A stretch of 64,000 nt of DNA. Source: Paenibacillus sp. SYP-B3998. Its GTDB lineage: Bacteria; Bacillota; Bacilli; Paenibacillales; NBRC-103111. Positions 28,205 through 36,428 of this stretch are shown here, piece by piece (position 1 is the first letter of the stretch; each line of letters opens with the position of its first letter). The position numbers and the translations under genes are program-made. The stretch lies in NCBI RefSeq assembly GCF_010820665.1, contig NZ_JAAIKC010000017.1:17520-81519 (forward strand), read 5' to 3'. Under the pieces are notes generated by a model. That model was not told the origin of the DNA, made no database searches, and saw only the letters and a program-made list of their open reading frames with translations.

Positions 28205-28627
28205 ATCGTAAAACAACCAAAACAAAAAAATCCGTTCGAAAGGTCGCCCTGCCGTCTTCGATACTCGAAGAGCTGAAGGAATACCACGCCTACAGGATCA
28301 AGGAACGAAATGACATGAGTGACGAGTGGCGCGGCGGCGAATGGTTCTTCCTTTTCTCCCACCCTGACGGAGAACCATTCCATCACGAGCGACCATATCA
28401 ATGGTTCCGGCATTTCATGATTTCCAATATATCCGGTTACATGATCTCCGTTATACCTCGGCCACAATTGTTAACCAAGGCGTCCAAGCCAAAATCATTT
28501 CAGAACGACTTGGGCATAGAAGCATCACGACAACAATGAACATTTATGGACACAAGCTCTCCGTACTGCTGATCAGTCGGCTGCTGATAAGTTTGAATCA
28601 CTCTTTACATCTAAAGCTGCACAATGA
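28205..28627 (+). pseudogene. tyrosine recombinase/integrase, frameshifted C-terminal part
   Basis: VRKVALPSSILEELKEY and GEWFFLFSHPDGEPFH run in one frame. The frame then shifts to YIRLHDLRYTSATIVNQG, AKIISERLGH and TTTMNIYGH, which hold the catalytic HxLR, the GH motif and the tyrosine. It shifts again to RTADQSAADKFESLF before TGA at 28625. This is the catalytic domain of a phage/ICE-type integrase; the N-terminus is missing. It lies beside the attachment core in rlmCD, as expected for the enzyme that inserted the element. Confidence 0.85.
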
Positions 28628-28673
28628 AACAAAAGAAGACGCACAGGAGTTTCTTGGCGTCTTCTTTTGTTTT
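28627..28673 (+). terminator. intrinsic terminator after the integrase
   Basis: Perfect 16-bp stem (AAACAAAAGAAGACGC at 28627-28642 with 28657-28672), ending in T-rich sequence. Confidence 0.8.
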
Positions 28674-28693
28674 AGGCTGATATTCGGTCAATT

Positions 28694-28715
28694 TTTACAT
28701 CAAATTTACATCAAG
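28694..28715 (+). repeat. direct repeats TTTACATCAA next to the attachment site
   Basis: Two copies of TTTACATCAA lie side by side between the integrase remnant and the end of rlmCD. Possible recombinase arm sites (inference). Confidence 0.4.
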
Positions 28716-28770
28716 CTTACTTTCGAGCTCTGTACTACCAATATTTTCTATCTATACCATATCGGGAAAT

Positions 28771-30813
28771 CTAATAAACATAAGGGTTTTTCTCCACTGT
28801 TTCATCCCTCACCAATAATACAACGCTCTCAATATGAACCGTATGCGGGAACATGTCCACCGGCGTCACCTCCGCGACGCCGTACCCGCCATCCACCAGC
28901 GCGCGCAAGTCACGCGCTAGTGTCGACGCGCTGCATGACACGTAGACGACACGCTGCGGCCGCAGCTCAAGAATCGTCGCGAGCAGCGCCGGATCGCAGC
29001 CCTTGCGCGGCGGGTCCACCACGACCACGTCAGGCCGAACGCCCTGACGTGTCCACTCGGGGAGGACATCCTCCGCAGGGCCTGCCTCGAAGTGCACGTT
29101 CGTCATGCCGTTTAAATCGGCATTCTTCCGTGCATCCGCGATCGCCTCCTCGACGATCTCGACACCGTACACCTGTCCCGCCTTCTGGGCGAGGAACAGG
29201 GAGATTGTGCCGATGCCACAGTAGGCATCGACAACTGTCTCGCCGCCTGTCAGCGCGGCGTACTCCAGTGCTTTCCCGTACAGTACTTCCGTTTGGACGG
29301 GGTTCACTTGAAAGAAGGATCGCGCGGAAATTGCAAATTTCACATCGCCGATATAGTCATAGATGACTTCGCTGCCCCACAGGACGCGAGTCTCATCCCC
29401 AAAAATAACATTCGTCTGTTTCACATTAATGTTATGACAAATGCTCTTCACACCGGGCAAAGCTTCCCGAATGCCAGCGACCCATTCATCCACACGCGGA
29501 ATCACATTCCCATTCGTCACCAAGACAACCATGATGTCTCCCGTGCGGAAGCCGACTTTGACAACGACGTGGCGCAGCAGTCCGGCATTAAGCTCTTCAT
29601 CATAAGCGCGAATGCCGAGACGCGCGCCGATTTCTTTCACACGAGCCACGACTTCGTCGTTGGACTCATGTTGAATCAAACACTCGTCCATATCGATGAT
29701 ACGATGGCTGCCCTGGGCATAAAACCCACCGATAAGGCCGCCGCGTTCTTCCCCAAAAGGAACCTGCGCCTTGTTCCGATACCGCCATGGATCAGTCATC
29801 CCAAGCGTCGGATGAACAATAACGCCCTCGTCCATATTCGTCTCATCAAAATCTGGAGCTGAATTTTCACTTATTGCAGTCGTTGAGACTCGGCCAATCC
29901 TTGCCTCACCCGCAACCTGCAGCTTCCCAATCCGCTGCAAATTATCTACAACCTGCTGCCGCTTCGCGCGAAGCTGTGCCTCATAGCTGAGATGCTGCAG
30001 CTGACAGCCGCCGCACTCATCATAAATCGTACATTCCGGAACGATCCGATCTGGACTCACTTCCATCACTTCCACCAATCCCGCATACCCATACTGCTTC
30101 TTCAGATGCTCCACCCTCACAAGCGTACGCTCACCAGGTAACGCACCAGCAACAAAAAGGGTAAAGCCATTCACACGGCCCACCCCTTCACCATCATGGC
30201 TGATCCCGACGATCTCAGCCTCGTATTGCTGCCCGATCTTCACGGGAAGATCAGCCATCCAAGCCGGCGCTGCCTTCCTGACGGAATTCCTTGCTCTTTG
30301 CGCAGTTCCCTCTGTTCTTCCTCCAGAGTTCCCCGCTCTTCGCGCAGTTCTCTCTGCTCTTCCTCCAGAGTCCCCCGCTCTTCGCGCAGTTCCCTCTGCT
30401 CTTCCTCCAGAGTCCCCCGCTCTTCGCGTAGTTCCCTCTGCTCTTCCTCCAGAGTCCCCCGCTCTTCGCGTAGTTCCCTCTGCTCTTCCCCCAGAATTCC
30501 CCGCTCTTCGCGCAGTTCCCTCTGCTCTTCCTCCAGAGTTCCCTGCTCTTCGCGCAGTTCCCTCTGCTCTTCCTCCAGAGTTCCCTGCTCTTCGCGCAGT
30601 TCCCTCTGCTCTTCCTCCAGAATTCCCCGCTCTTTGCGCAGTGTCCTCTGCTCTTACTCCAGAGTTCCCCGTTCTACGCGCAGTCTCCTCTGTTCTATTC
30701 CCTCCGAAGTCCCCTGCTGTGCGCGCAGCACCCCCTGCTCTATCCCCCACAGGCTTATCCTGACGACTTTTATGTTTACCTGGCGCTGAGCCAGAACCGC
30801 TTTTTGCTTTCAT
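28771..30813 (-). CDS. rlmCD: 23S rRNA (uracil-C5)-methyltransferase, RlmCD/RumA type, with repetitive N-terminal tail
   Basis: 680 residues against ~460 for the family. Residues ~190-680 are canonical: TRAM domain (GQQYEAEIVGISHDGEGVGRV), iron-sulphur motif CTIYDECGGC, SAM site DAYCGIGTISLFLA, VVDPPRKGCDP, and the catalytic Cys627 in YVSCSAST. Residues 38-177 are ten tandem 14-residue units of the form GGRAEGTARRAGNS, a positively charged, probably disordered tail. Its last ~22 codons (from the repeat at 28841) seem to come from the inserted element, which restores the gene end. GAGGG lies 5 bases before the ATG. Confidence 0.93.
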   Translation of the reverse strand: MKAKSGSGSAPGKHKSRQDKPVGDRAGGAARTAGDFGGNRTEETARRTGNSGVRAEDTAQRAGNSGGRAEGTARRAGNSGGRAEGTARRAGNSGGRAEGTARRAGNSGGRAEGTTRRAGDSGGRAEGTTRRAGDSGGRAEGTARRAGDSGGRAERTARRAGNSGGRTEGTAQRARNSVRKAAPAWMADLPVKIGQQYEAEIVGISHDGEGVGRVNGFTLFVAGALPGERTLVRVEHLKKQYGYAGLVEVMEVSPDRIVPECTIYDECGGCQLQHLSYEAQLRAKRQQVVDNLQRIGKLQVAGEARIGRVSTTAISENSAPDFDETNMDEGVIVHPTLGMTDPWRYRNKAQVPFGEERGGLIGGFYAQGSHRIIDMDECLIQHESNDEVVARVKEIGARLGIRAYDEELNAGLLRHVVVKVGFRTGDIMVVLVTNGNVIPRVDEWVAGIREALPGVKSICHNINVKQTNVIFGDETRVLWGSEVIYDYIGDVKFAISARSFFQVNPVQTEVLYGKALEYAALTGGETVVDAYCGIGTISLFLAQKAGQVYGVEIVEEAIADARKNADLNGMTNVHFEAGPAEDVLPEWTRQGVRPDVVVVDPPRKGCDPALLATILELRPQRVVYVSCSASTLARDLRALVDGGYGVAEVTPVDMFPHTVHIESVVLLVRDETVEKNPYVY
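28841..28856. repeat. attachment-site direct repeat, copy 2
   Basis: GTATGCGGGAACATGT inside the rlmCD reading frame, identical to 20401-20416. The segment between the copies is ~8.4 kb and contains the restriction-modification genes and integrase remnant. Confidence 0.75.
30283..30702 (-). repeat. ten tandem 42-bp repeats encoding 14-residue units
   Basis: Each unit encodes G-G-R-A-E-G-T-A-R-R-A-G-N-S with small changes (D for N, T for A, Q for R). The reading frame is kept throughout because 42 is divisible by three. Outer units have diverged more than inner ones. Confidence 0.95.
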
Positions 30814-30863
30814 AATACCCTCACTTTAATTCAAATACTAAACGTTAGGTTGGCTAAGCACTG

Positions 30864-31844
30864 CTACTCTGACTCCTCATCGGTATGCCCGTTCCCTTTG
30901 GACTGAAAAGGCGTGGTCAAAGTTTCCAAAAGTGTCTTCTTATAAATAGACTGACCCGATTCATCTACGATGATCTGCAAATGACTCTTCAAATTCGTCA
31001 TGAAGCAAGGCAGCGTTCCGCCGAACTCGCCATCAAGGTTCAACTGGACGTAGTCCGGTGAATTGATCTCGATATGATCGGTTTGAAAATAGATCAGATT
31101 CGGATCGCTCAGATGCTCGCCGCGTAACGCCAACGTGACAACTCGGATGAATTCTGCTAGGTTGCATTTGCGCAAGATCAAAACGTCGAAAAGCCCATCA
31201 TTCATGCTCGCATCCGGTACGAGCTTCTCGAAACCGCCAACGGAGTTGGAGTTACCGACGAGGAACAGCATAACTTCCTCATGAAACTCGACATCGCCCG
31301 CTTTGACGTACAGCTCGATGGGCCGCAGGCGAGGCAATTTCTCCAAGCCCTTCATATAATAGGCCAACTGGCCGATCATGGTTTTCAGCTTGCTGGGGAC
31401 CTCGTAGGTCAGCTCGGTCATGGAGCCTCCGCCAGCGATATTAATGAAGTAACGGTTGTTGATTTTACCCACATCAATATCGGTTGTGTACTGTTGAACG
31501 ATCAGGTCGCATGCCTGTTCCCAGTTCTTGGGAATACTCAATGCGCGAGCAAAGTCGTTCGTTGTTCCTAATGGCAAAATGCCCAGCGGCGGTCGGTTTT
31601 CTTTCTCCGCCATGCCGTTCACCACTTCGCATAGCGTGCCGTCCCCACCTGCTGAAATGATCAGATCGAAGCCACGCTCAACGGCGGCCGCGGCAGCAAG
31701 TGTTGCATCGCCTTCACCAATAGTTGCGTGTGTCGAGGTTTCGAAGCCGCCGCGCTCGAGGCGTTGAAGGATTTCGGGAAGACGCTTTTTCATTTCCTCT
31801 CGCCCGGAGGTAGGATTATAGATCAGTCTTGCTCTTTTGACCAT
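30864..31844 (-). CDS. dgkB: diacylglycerol kinase (DgkB/YegS family)
   Basis: 326 residues. Family opening RARLIYNPTSGREE, nucleotide-binding ISAGGDGTLCEVVNG (~64-78), LGILPLGTTNDFARAL, and IDVGKINNRYFINIAGGG. These fit the soluble lipid kinase that phosphorylates diacylglycerol to phosphatidate, recycling lipid turnover products such as those from lipoteichoic acid synthesis. Length is normal, with a slightly extended C-terminus. It follows the CbiX-like gene by 10 bases, so probably cotranscribed with it. Confidence 0.92.
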   Translation of the reverse strand: MVKRARLIYNPTSGREEMKKRLPEILQRLERGGFETSTHATIGEGDATLAAAAAVERGFDLIISAGGDGTLCEVVNGMAEKENRPPLGILPLGTTNDFARALSIPKNWEQACDLIVQQYTTDIDVGKINNRYFINIAGGGSMTELTYEVPSKLKTMIGQLAYYMKGLEKLPRLRPIELYVKAGDVEFHEEVMLFLVGNSNSVGGFEKLVPDASMNDGLFDVLILRKCNLAEFIRVVTLALRGEHLSDPNLIYFQTDHIEINSPDYVQLNLDGEFGGTLPCFMTNLKSHLQIIVDESGQSIYKKTLLETLTTPFQSKGNGHTDEESE

Positions 31845-31854
31845 CGCGTTCTCA

Positions 31855-32628
31855 TCACCTGTTCGCAGTAGTAATCTGTGAAGCGATCTGCTTCTCGATC
31901 CATTTGGAAATTAGCGGGCTGGGTAGCAGGGCCCGCCCATTATATCGATATTCGAACCCTTCCATGCGGGAAGGAATCACTTTCGTCGTAAAATACCCTT
32001 CACTTAGAAAAAGCGGAGCCACTACGACCTTATACGCAGGCTTATGCTTAGCCCACCAATTCATCTTGCGATGAACTTGGTCTGGCAAAAGCATCGCTAC
32101 ATCCGCTTCGCCATAGCCGCCTAACGCTTTTAATCTTCCGGCAAGCTGCTCTAAGCCTTTCCGCCACTTAAGATGAAAGCCTTTTTCAACACTGCCGTGA
32201 CCAACCAAGAGTAGAATCTCCTGTTTAGGGGAATCCGACAGTTCTTCGATCTTCTTATATATAATTTCAGCAATCACAGGATCATCATCGATCGGCGTTG
32301 TGAAATAAATGTTCGCCTTGATGTCAAATTGCTCTAAATCTGTTTCTAGGGTAGGTTCCGGGATCACGCCAAGTGCATAACTAATTTCGTCGATATGTGT
32401 ACTCCCAGAGGATACGAATAAAGGCACGACAATGATATTCGTTACTCCTTGTGCCTCTAAGCTGTAAATACCATCTTGAATGAGCCTTCCTTCAACCAGC
32501 TCCAAATAAGATGAAAAAATGGGTATCTCGGCTGGCATCACAACAGCGGATACCGCCTCATCCACAAGCTTGACCCAGTCTTCATCGCGAGAGCCGTGAC
32601 TAATTACTAGTACGCCATATGTGTTCAT
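31855..32628 (-). CDS. sirohydrochlorin chelatase-like protein (CbiX/SirB family)
   Basis: 257 residues. Two related halves, each with the chelatase pattern: LVISHGSRDEDW at the N-terminus and LLVGHGSVEKGF at ~141, with VVPLFVSSGSTHIDEI and VVAPLFLSEGYFTTKVI at matching places. The paired His residues (HG, and H in STHID) would bind the metal. The family inserts cobalt, nickel or iron into sirohydrochlorin. The true metal is not readable, and no tetrapyrrole genes are nearby. Strong ATG, cytoplasmic. Confidence 0.8.
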   Translation of the reverse strand: MNTYGVLVISHGSRDEDWVKLVDEAVSAVVMPAEIPIFSSYLELVEGRLIQDGIYSLEAQGVTNIIVVPLFVSSGSTHIDEISYALGVIPEPTLETDLEQFDIKANIYFTTPIDDDPVIAEIIYKKIEELSDSPKQEILLLVGHGSVEKGFHLKWRKGLEQLAGRLKALGGYGEADVAMLLPDQVHRKMNWWAKHKPAYKVVVAPLFLSEGYFTTKVIPSRMEGFEYRYNGRALLPSPLISKWIEKQIASQITTANR

Positions 32629-32708
32629 GTGTTTGTCCCCACCCGTTCCCTACGATACCATGTAATTCCTATGCTAACGAATGTGCCTCTGCATGTCAAT
32701 TGAACATG

Positions 32709-32745
32709 AAAAATCCTGCTTTACACAAGGTAAGGCAGGATTCCC
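32709..32745 (-). terminator. intrinsic terminator after yerC
   Basis: AATCCTGC (32712-32719) pairs with GCAGGATT (32735-32742), extended by TTTAC/GTAAG, then TTTT on the minus strand. Confidence 0.65.
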
Positions 32746-32772
32746 CGCTTTTTATCCAGCTGTATGCCTGCC

Positions 32773-33063
32773 TTAGCGACCTAGACGGTCAAGCGTCAGT
32801 ACATAGCCATCGTTTCCATAGTTCAAACAGCGTTTCACACGTGAAATGGTCGCCGTACTGGCGCCAGTCTCGGCTTCGATCTGGTTATAGGTACAGCCCT
32901 TGCGAAGCATACGCGCAACTTCAAGGCGTTGAGAAAGCGATTGAATCTCATTCACGGTGCATAGATCGTCAAAAAAGACGTAGCACTCTTCTATATCTTT
33001 GAGCGTCAGTACGGCCTCAAAAAGTTGGTCTATCGCTTTATCGTTTAATTTTTTTAATTGCAT
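32773..33063 (-). CDS. yerC: YerC/YecD family TrpR-like regulator
   Basis: 96 residues. The helix-turn-helix is clear: FDDLCTVNEIQSLSQRLEVARML, then GCTYNQIEAETGASTATISRVKRCL, the TrpR-like DNA-binding fold of the YerC/YecD family. In Bacillus subtilis yerC lies near the purine operon and yerB, and both genes are near it here too. Its targets are not evident in the sequence. DNA between 33064 and 33299 shows no feature I can name. Confidence 0.92.
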   Translation of the reverse strand: MQLKKLNDKAIDQLFEAVLTLKDIEECYVFFDDLCTVNEIQSLSQRLEVARMLRKGCTYNQIEAETGASTATISRVKRCLNYGNDGYVLTLDRLGR

Positions 33064-33299
33064 ACGCTATCAACTCCCGGTAGAACATCATTTTAGCTCA
33101 TCATGCAGTAAGCTCATTTGTAAATTTCGACACGCCTTGAAAAATTCCTTCCTTTAGGTTTGCGAAACGTTAAAATTTTTATGCGTTAAAGGACTAAACT
33201 GCGACAATTTGCTTTACCCATGACATTCGTCCATACCATCAGTAGGCAGCTGACATATCCTATAAGAGACAAATCTGATGAAAAGGGTCGTGAATCCAA

Positions 33300-33917
33300 G
33301 TGACTAACCAAAGACAAAGGATTGTTGGCAATGGCGGCAATGTCCCTCAAGTGTTTACAAGAAGCTTCACAGGAGCTCCGCAAATCGGCAATGGCTTCAA
33401 TCAATACCCAGGTCTTGGCGGTAATCCGTTCTCGGATTTCCCGCAAGGCGGCGGGCTTCCCGTTCCGTTTGAAGGTGGCGGCGGATTGTTCGGTGGTGGC
33501 GCCGGAAACCCTAGCGGGGGTGGATTATTCGGTGGCGGCAATGCGCCTGCCGCTGGAGGGGGCGGCGGTGGTGGACTCCTTGGAGGCCTTTTAGGCGGTG
33601 GAGGCGGAACCGGTTCAACCTCTTCCAATGCGCTAAGCGGACTGAATTTGAAGCAGATCTCAGGCTTCGTAGAACGTATGGGCGGTATTGACGGTATTAT
33701 TGGAACGATGGGTAAAGTCCAGAAGGTTATGAGCAGCTTTCAACAAATGGCGCCGATGATGAAGGTACTCTTCAACTCCTTCGGCAAAGGCAAAGTAAAC
33801 GCTTCGGATTCAGCTATTAGAGACGCCTTGCCTCGCAAACGCAACCGTCGTAAGAAATCAGCTTCCTCTCGCATAAAAAGCAGTCGAAGCACCTCAGTAA
33901 AGCGTAAACGCAGATAA
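33300..33917 (+). CDS. glycine-rich protein with basic C-terminus (YqfQ/VrrA-like)
   Basis: 205 residues from GTG at 33300 with AAAGGG 11 bases upstream. Residues ~45-105 are a low-complexity glycine-rich stretch (GGGGLFGGG, GGGGGGGLLGGLLGGGGG). A central helical region follows (GFVERMGGIDGIIGTMGKVQKVMSSFQQMAPMM), then a very basic tail (RKRNRRKKSASSR). The layout recalls YqfQ/VrrA proteins of Bacilli, which are possibly spore-associated. Resemblance is by pattern only, and homology is uncertain because low complexity biases it. Confidence 0.6.
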   Translation: MTNQRQRIVGNGGNVPQVFTRSFTGAPQIGNGFNQYPGLGGNPFSDFPQGGGLPVPFEGGGGLFGGGAGNPSGGGLFGGGNAPAAGGGGGGGLLGGLLGGGGGTGSTSSNALSGLNLKQISGFVERMGGIDGIIGTMGKVQKVMSSFQQMAPMMKVLFNSFGKGKVNASDSAIRDALPRKRNRRKKSASSRIKSSRSTSVKRKRR

Positions 33918-33993
33918 GCTTTAGTGTAACCCATCCCTCATTTGCTAAGCAATAGTCACAGCTTGCAGCTAAAGCTATTTTCCAAAAGTAATT

Positions 33994-34036
33994 AGCCGCC
34001 CTCGCCTTGGTTCTTCTGCTACCAAGTCGGGCGGCT
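33994..34036. terminator. bidirectional intrinsic terminator between convergent genes
   Basis: AGCCGCCC (33994-34001) and CTTGGT pair with ACCAAG and GGGCGGCT (34029-34036). It lies between the plus-strand glycine-rich gene and the minus-strand yerB gene. Confidence 0.7.
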
Positions 34037-34073
34037 TCTTCCTTGATTTTGTGTTCTAATATCTCTCATCCGT

Positions 34074-35144
34074 CTACTCCGTCTTAATCGCCGTACCCTC
34101 CGGCACGAACTGCACCCAAGTGTTTCCCGGCAGCAGCGGAACTTCCGTGCCCTCCGCATAAGCTCGGATCAACCCGCCCTTGCGCTCCCAAGTAATTTGT
34201 TGAGACTTGCCCTGCTGCAGGATGAGACCTTTATCAGGCCCGAACACATCAACTGTACGGCGGCCCTCTTTGTCCAAAATTTTATGCTTGCTCTCCAGCA
34301 CGAGCAGATTGGTCGTCTGCAGCTGCTTGCCAGTTTCTTTATCGACATGCGGCTTGCCATCCATGCTTCGCTTGTAAACCCCTTCGGCGGCATTATATTC
34401 ATAGGAGACGAAATACCCTTGAAGATATGGAATTTGAATATGTGTCACGGCTGCGCCAGTCAGCTTGTTCTGACCATCCTTGGCAAAGGTGAGCAGAGGT
34501 CCGTTCCACTCGGTGCGGAATTTGCGCGCCTCCACGCCTTGCTTCATTTTATCCACAGAGGTATAGAGATTGTGCGGTGCTTTGCGGTCGTCTGCGCGCC
34601 AGTAAAAAGCACCGTCGCCGTAAACTTCATCCAAATGGGCCAGCTTGCGACCCGCCATGATGTTCATTGCATCCTGACTCCAGCCTGCATGGACAATAAC
34701 CGCATCAAGCGAATCCCCGATTTCTACAAAATAAGGACGAATGCTGCGCACGGGACCAATGGTCTTCGCTTCGTGGCTTTGGAAGACGGAGACAAATCTA
34801 GTAATTTCGCCTTCAGCCAATATTTCGTAGACGATGTCGGCTTGATCGAGGCCTGTCTGAGGCCTAGCCTGCGGGGCATTTTCGACCATGACCATGTAGG
34901 GTCTGGTCTTCACTTCTTTACTGCTCGGCAGACCCGTTAACGGGAATTTGAAAGGCAACTCCGTCTCCACGGCGATGGACGTAGGTTTGGACGGGGGAGA
35001 CGCGACGGACGTTTCAACGGGCGTGACACTAGTCGTTGGCGAAGCTGAAGGCGTATCTCCACAGCCCGATATAGCTATCAAAGAGCATCCAAGGACAAGC
35101 CAAGCGCTAAGGTTTCTTCCTCCAAATAACGGTAGGTTTTTCAT
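34074..35144 (-). CDS. yerB: DUF3048 lipoprotein, YerB-like
   Basis: 356 residues. Signal peptide and lipobox ISGC (Cys ~28), then a Ser/Thr/Pro-rich linker. Two DUF3048 blocks follow, with hallmark strings RPYMVMVENAPQARPQTGL, ADIVYEILAEGEITRFVSVF, GPVRSIRPYFVEIGDSLDAVIVHAGWS, and the C-terminal NLLVLESKH..D..GRRTVDVFG. Predicted extracytoplasmic and membrane-anchored. The biochemical function of this family is not known to me. A divergent relation with the DCC gene at 35394 gives an intergenic region with a TATAAT at about 35328. Confidence 0.88.
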   Translation of the reverse strand: MKNLPLFGGRNLSAWLVLGCSLIAISGCGDTPSASPTTSVTPVETSVASPPSKPTSIAVETELPFKFPLTGLPSSKEVKTRPYMVMVENAPQARPQTGLDQADIVYEILAEGEITRFVSVFQSHEAKTIGPVRSIRPYFVEIGDSLDAVIVHAGWSQDAMNIMAGRKLAHLDEVYGDGAFYWRADDRKAPHNLYTSVDKMKQGVEARKFRTEWNGPLLTFAKDGQNKLTGAAVTHIQIPYLQGYFVSYEYNAAEGVYKRSMDGKPHVDKETGKQLQTTNLLVLESKHKILDKEGRRTVDVFGPDKGLILQQGKSQQITWERKGGLIRAYAEGTEVPLLPGNTWVQFVPEGTAIKTE

Positions 35145-35393
35145 TCAGGCTGCACCTCTTCATCTATTTGTTCTAGTAAAATGTATATTCTAGTGAACAG
35201 TCATATAGAAGACTTCTAGGCAATTTTGTACCTTATGAGAAATTCCATGCATAATTTGGAAATCCTTTTTTTATGTTTTGACGGAAAAGGGTGTTAGAGG
35301 CGTGGATGCTTGTTAGTGATTAGGTATAGTATAATCGAGTAGAGTATTTGCTATAGAGTGAGTTTTCCAAGAAAACTTAGGGGAGGGATTCAC

Positions 35394-35807
35394 GTGACAG
35401 ATCATCTGGATCAAGGGAGCATTGTCCTGTTCGACGGGGTATGTAACCTATGCAATAGCGCTGTGCAGTTCATACTGCGCAACGATCCGAGAGGTCGTTT
35501 GCACTTCGCTTCTTTGCAGTCTCCCACCGGGCAGGAGCTGCTGCAGCGGCATCACTTGCCGACCGATCACCTGGGAACTTTTGTCCTGATCGAAGAAGGG
35601 CGAATCTACACGCAATCCACTGCGGCGCTGCGTATTTCCAGGCAGCTGCGTGGAGCATGGCCACTGACGTATGCGGCCATCGTCGTGCCTCCCGTGCTGC
35701 GCAATGCGGTATATGCCTTCATTGCACGCAATCGCTACCACTGGTTCGGCCAAACGGAGCACTGTATGCTGCCGAAGCCCGAGTTCAAGCAGCGATTCCT
35801 TGAATAG
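35394..35807 (+). CDS. DCC family (DUF393) thiol-disulfide oxidoreductase-like protein
   Basis: 137 residues from GTG at 35394, chosen for GGGGAGGG six bases upstream. The family motif FDGVCNLCN with CxxC is at the N-terminus. The usual ALRISRQLRGAWPL and RNAVYAFIARNRYHWFG follow, giving a full-length YuxK/DCC protein. Suggested role: cytoplasmic thiol redox, substrate unknown. No operon partner is visible. Confidence 0.9.
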   Translation: MTDHLDQGSIVLFDGVCNLCNSAVQFILRNDPRGRLHFASLQSPTGQELLQRHHLPTDHLGTFVLIEEGRIYTQSTAALRISRQLRGAWPLTYAAIVVPPVLRNAVYAFIARNRYHWFGQTEHCMLPKPEFKQRFLE

Positions 35808-35828
35808 CCCAGCTAGACAGCGGGAGCG

Positions 35829-36365
35829 CTAGCTCATATCTGCCATATCTAGTCGAATCAAACTGACACGTTTATCGAACAACCAGAATTCCAAAGTTTG
35901 ATTCGCCCTTTTGTCCAAATAGCCGAAAATGGAAGCCCCTTGTTCGTTCCTGCGGTAGCACGGCGCTCCGTAAATGGTGGTAAGCTCATATTCGGTGCTG
36001 TCCACACCGATTCCCCTTGTTGTTTGCCGTGCAGGATCCGCATTCGCCGATAAAATGATCCGTACAATGATATCCTTATCACGGGGGGTAGCCACGAAAG
36101 TACCTTTATCGACATTGTAATAATCAAAATTACCTTGATTAAGCTTGGGCGTAGGAGGCAGCGTTAAATGCTTGATGCTCTGCCCTAAGCCAATGCCTCC
36201 CAATCGCTCATACGCCAGCGACCTGCTTTGTGCTAATGTATAATGAGCCTGTCTCGGTCCAAGAAACAAGTAAATGCGGTACGCCGTAAAGATGAGCAAG
36301 CTTGCCGCTAGTAAAATCATGAGGATGTGTACTTTTTTACTTCGTAGTAAGCTTGCCAACTGCAA
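35829..36365 (-). CDS. membrane-anchored protein of unknown function
   Basis: 178 residues with one N-terminal helix (~14-34) after basic residues, then a soluble extracytoplasmic domain with no recognised motif (LGGIGLGQS, YELTTIYGAPCYRR). The GxGQS and IYGAP pattern recalls small Firmicute lipoproteins that test a repeated beta-domain, but there is no lipobox. It runs opposite to the DCC gene and ends 22 bases from it. Confidence 0.65.
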   Translation of the reverse strand: MQLASLLRSKKVHILMILLAASLLIFTAYRIYLFLGPRQAHYTLAQSRSLAYERLGGIGLGQSIKHLTLPPTPKLNQGNFDYYNVDKGTFVATPRDKDIIVRIILSANADPARQTTRGIGVDSTEYELTTIYGAPCYRRNEQGASIFGYLDKRANQTLEFWLFDKRVSLIRLDMADMS

Positions 36366-36428
36366 TCATTCCACCCTTTCCCGGCAACGTGGCCGGCTCT
36401 TTCGTGAACAGGTCGACATCGACGCTGT

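Noticed and set aside
28401..29366. A 321-codon plus frame from the integrase remnant into rlmCD
   Set aside because: Only its first ~50 residues are integrase; the rest is the reverse strand of rlmCD.
30291..30700. Possible CRISPR array
   Set aside because: Units are directly adjacent without unique spacers and keep a reading frame; it is a coding tandem repeat.
30196..30789. A long plus-strand frame encoding Ser/Arg-rich repeats opposite the rlmCD tail
   Set aside because: It results from the 42-bp repeat being open in several frames; there is no start signal, and the minus frame continues into a known enzyme.
33401..33628. Proline-rich minus frame opposite the glycine-rich gene
   Set aside because: Glycine codons read in reverse give proline; it is a shadow.
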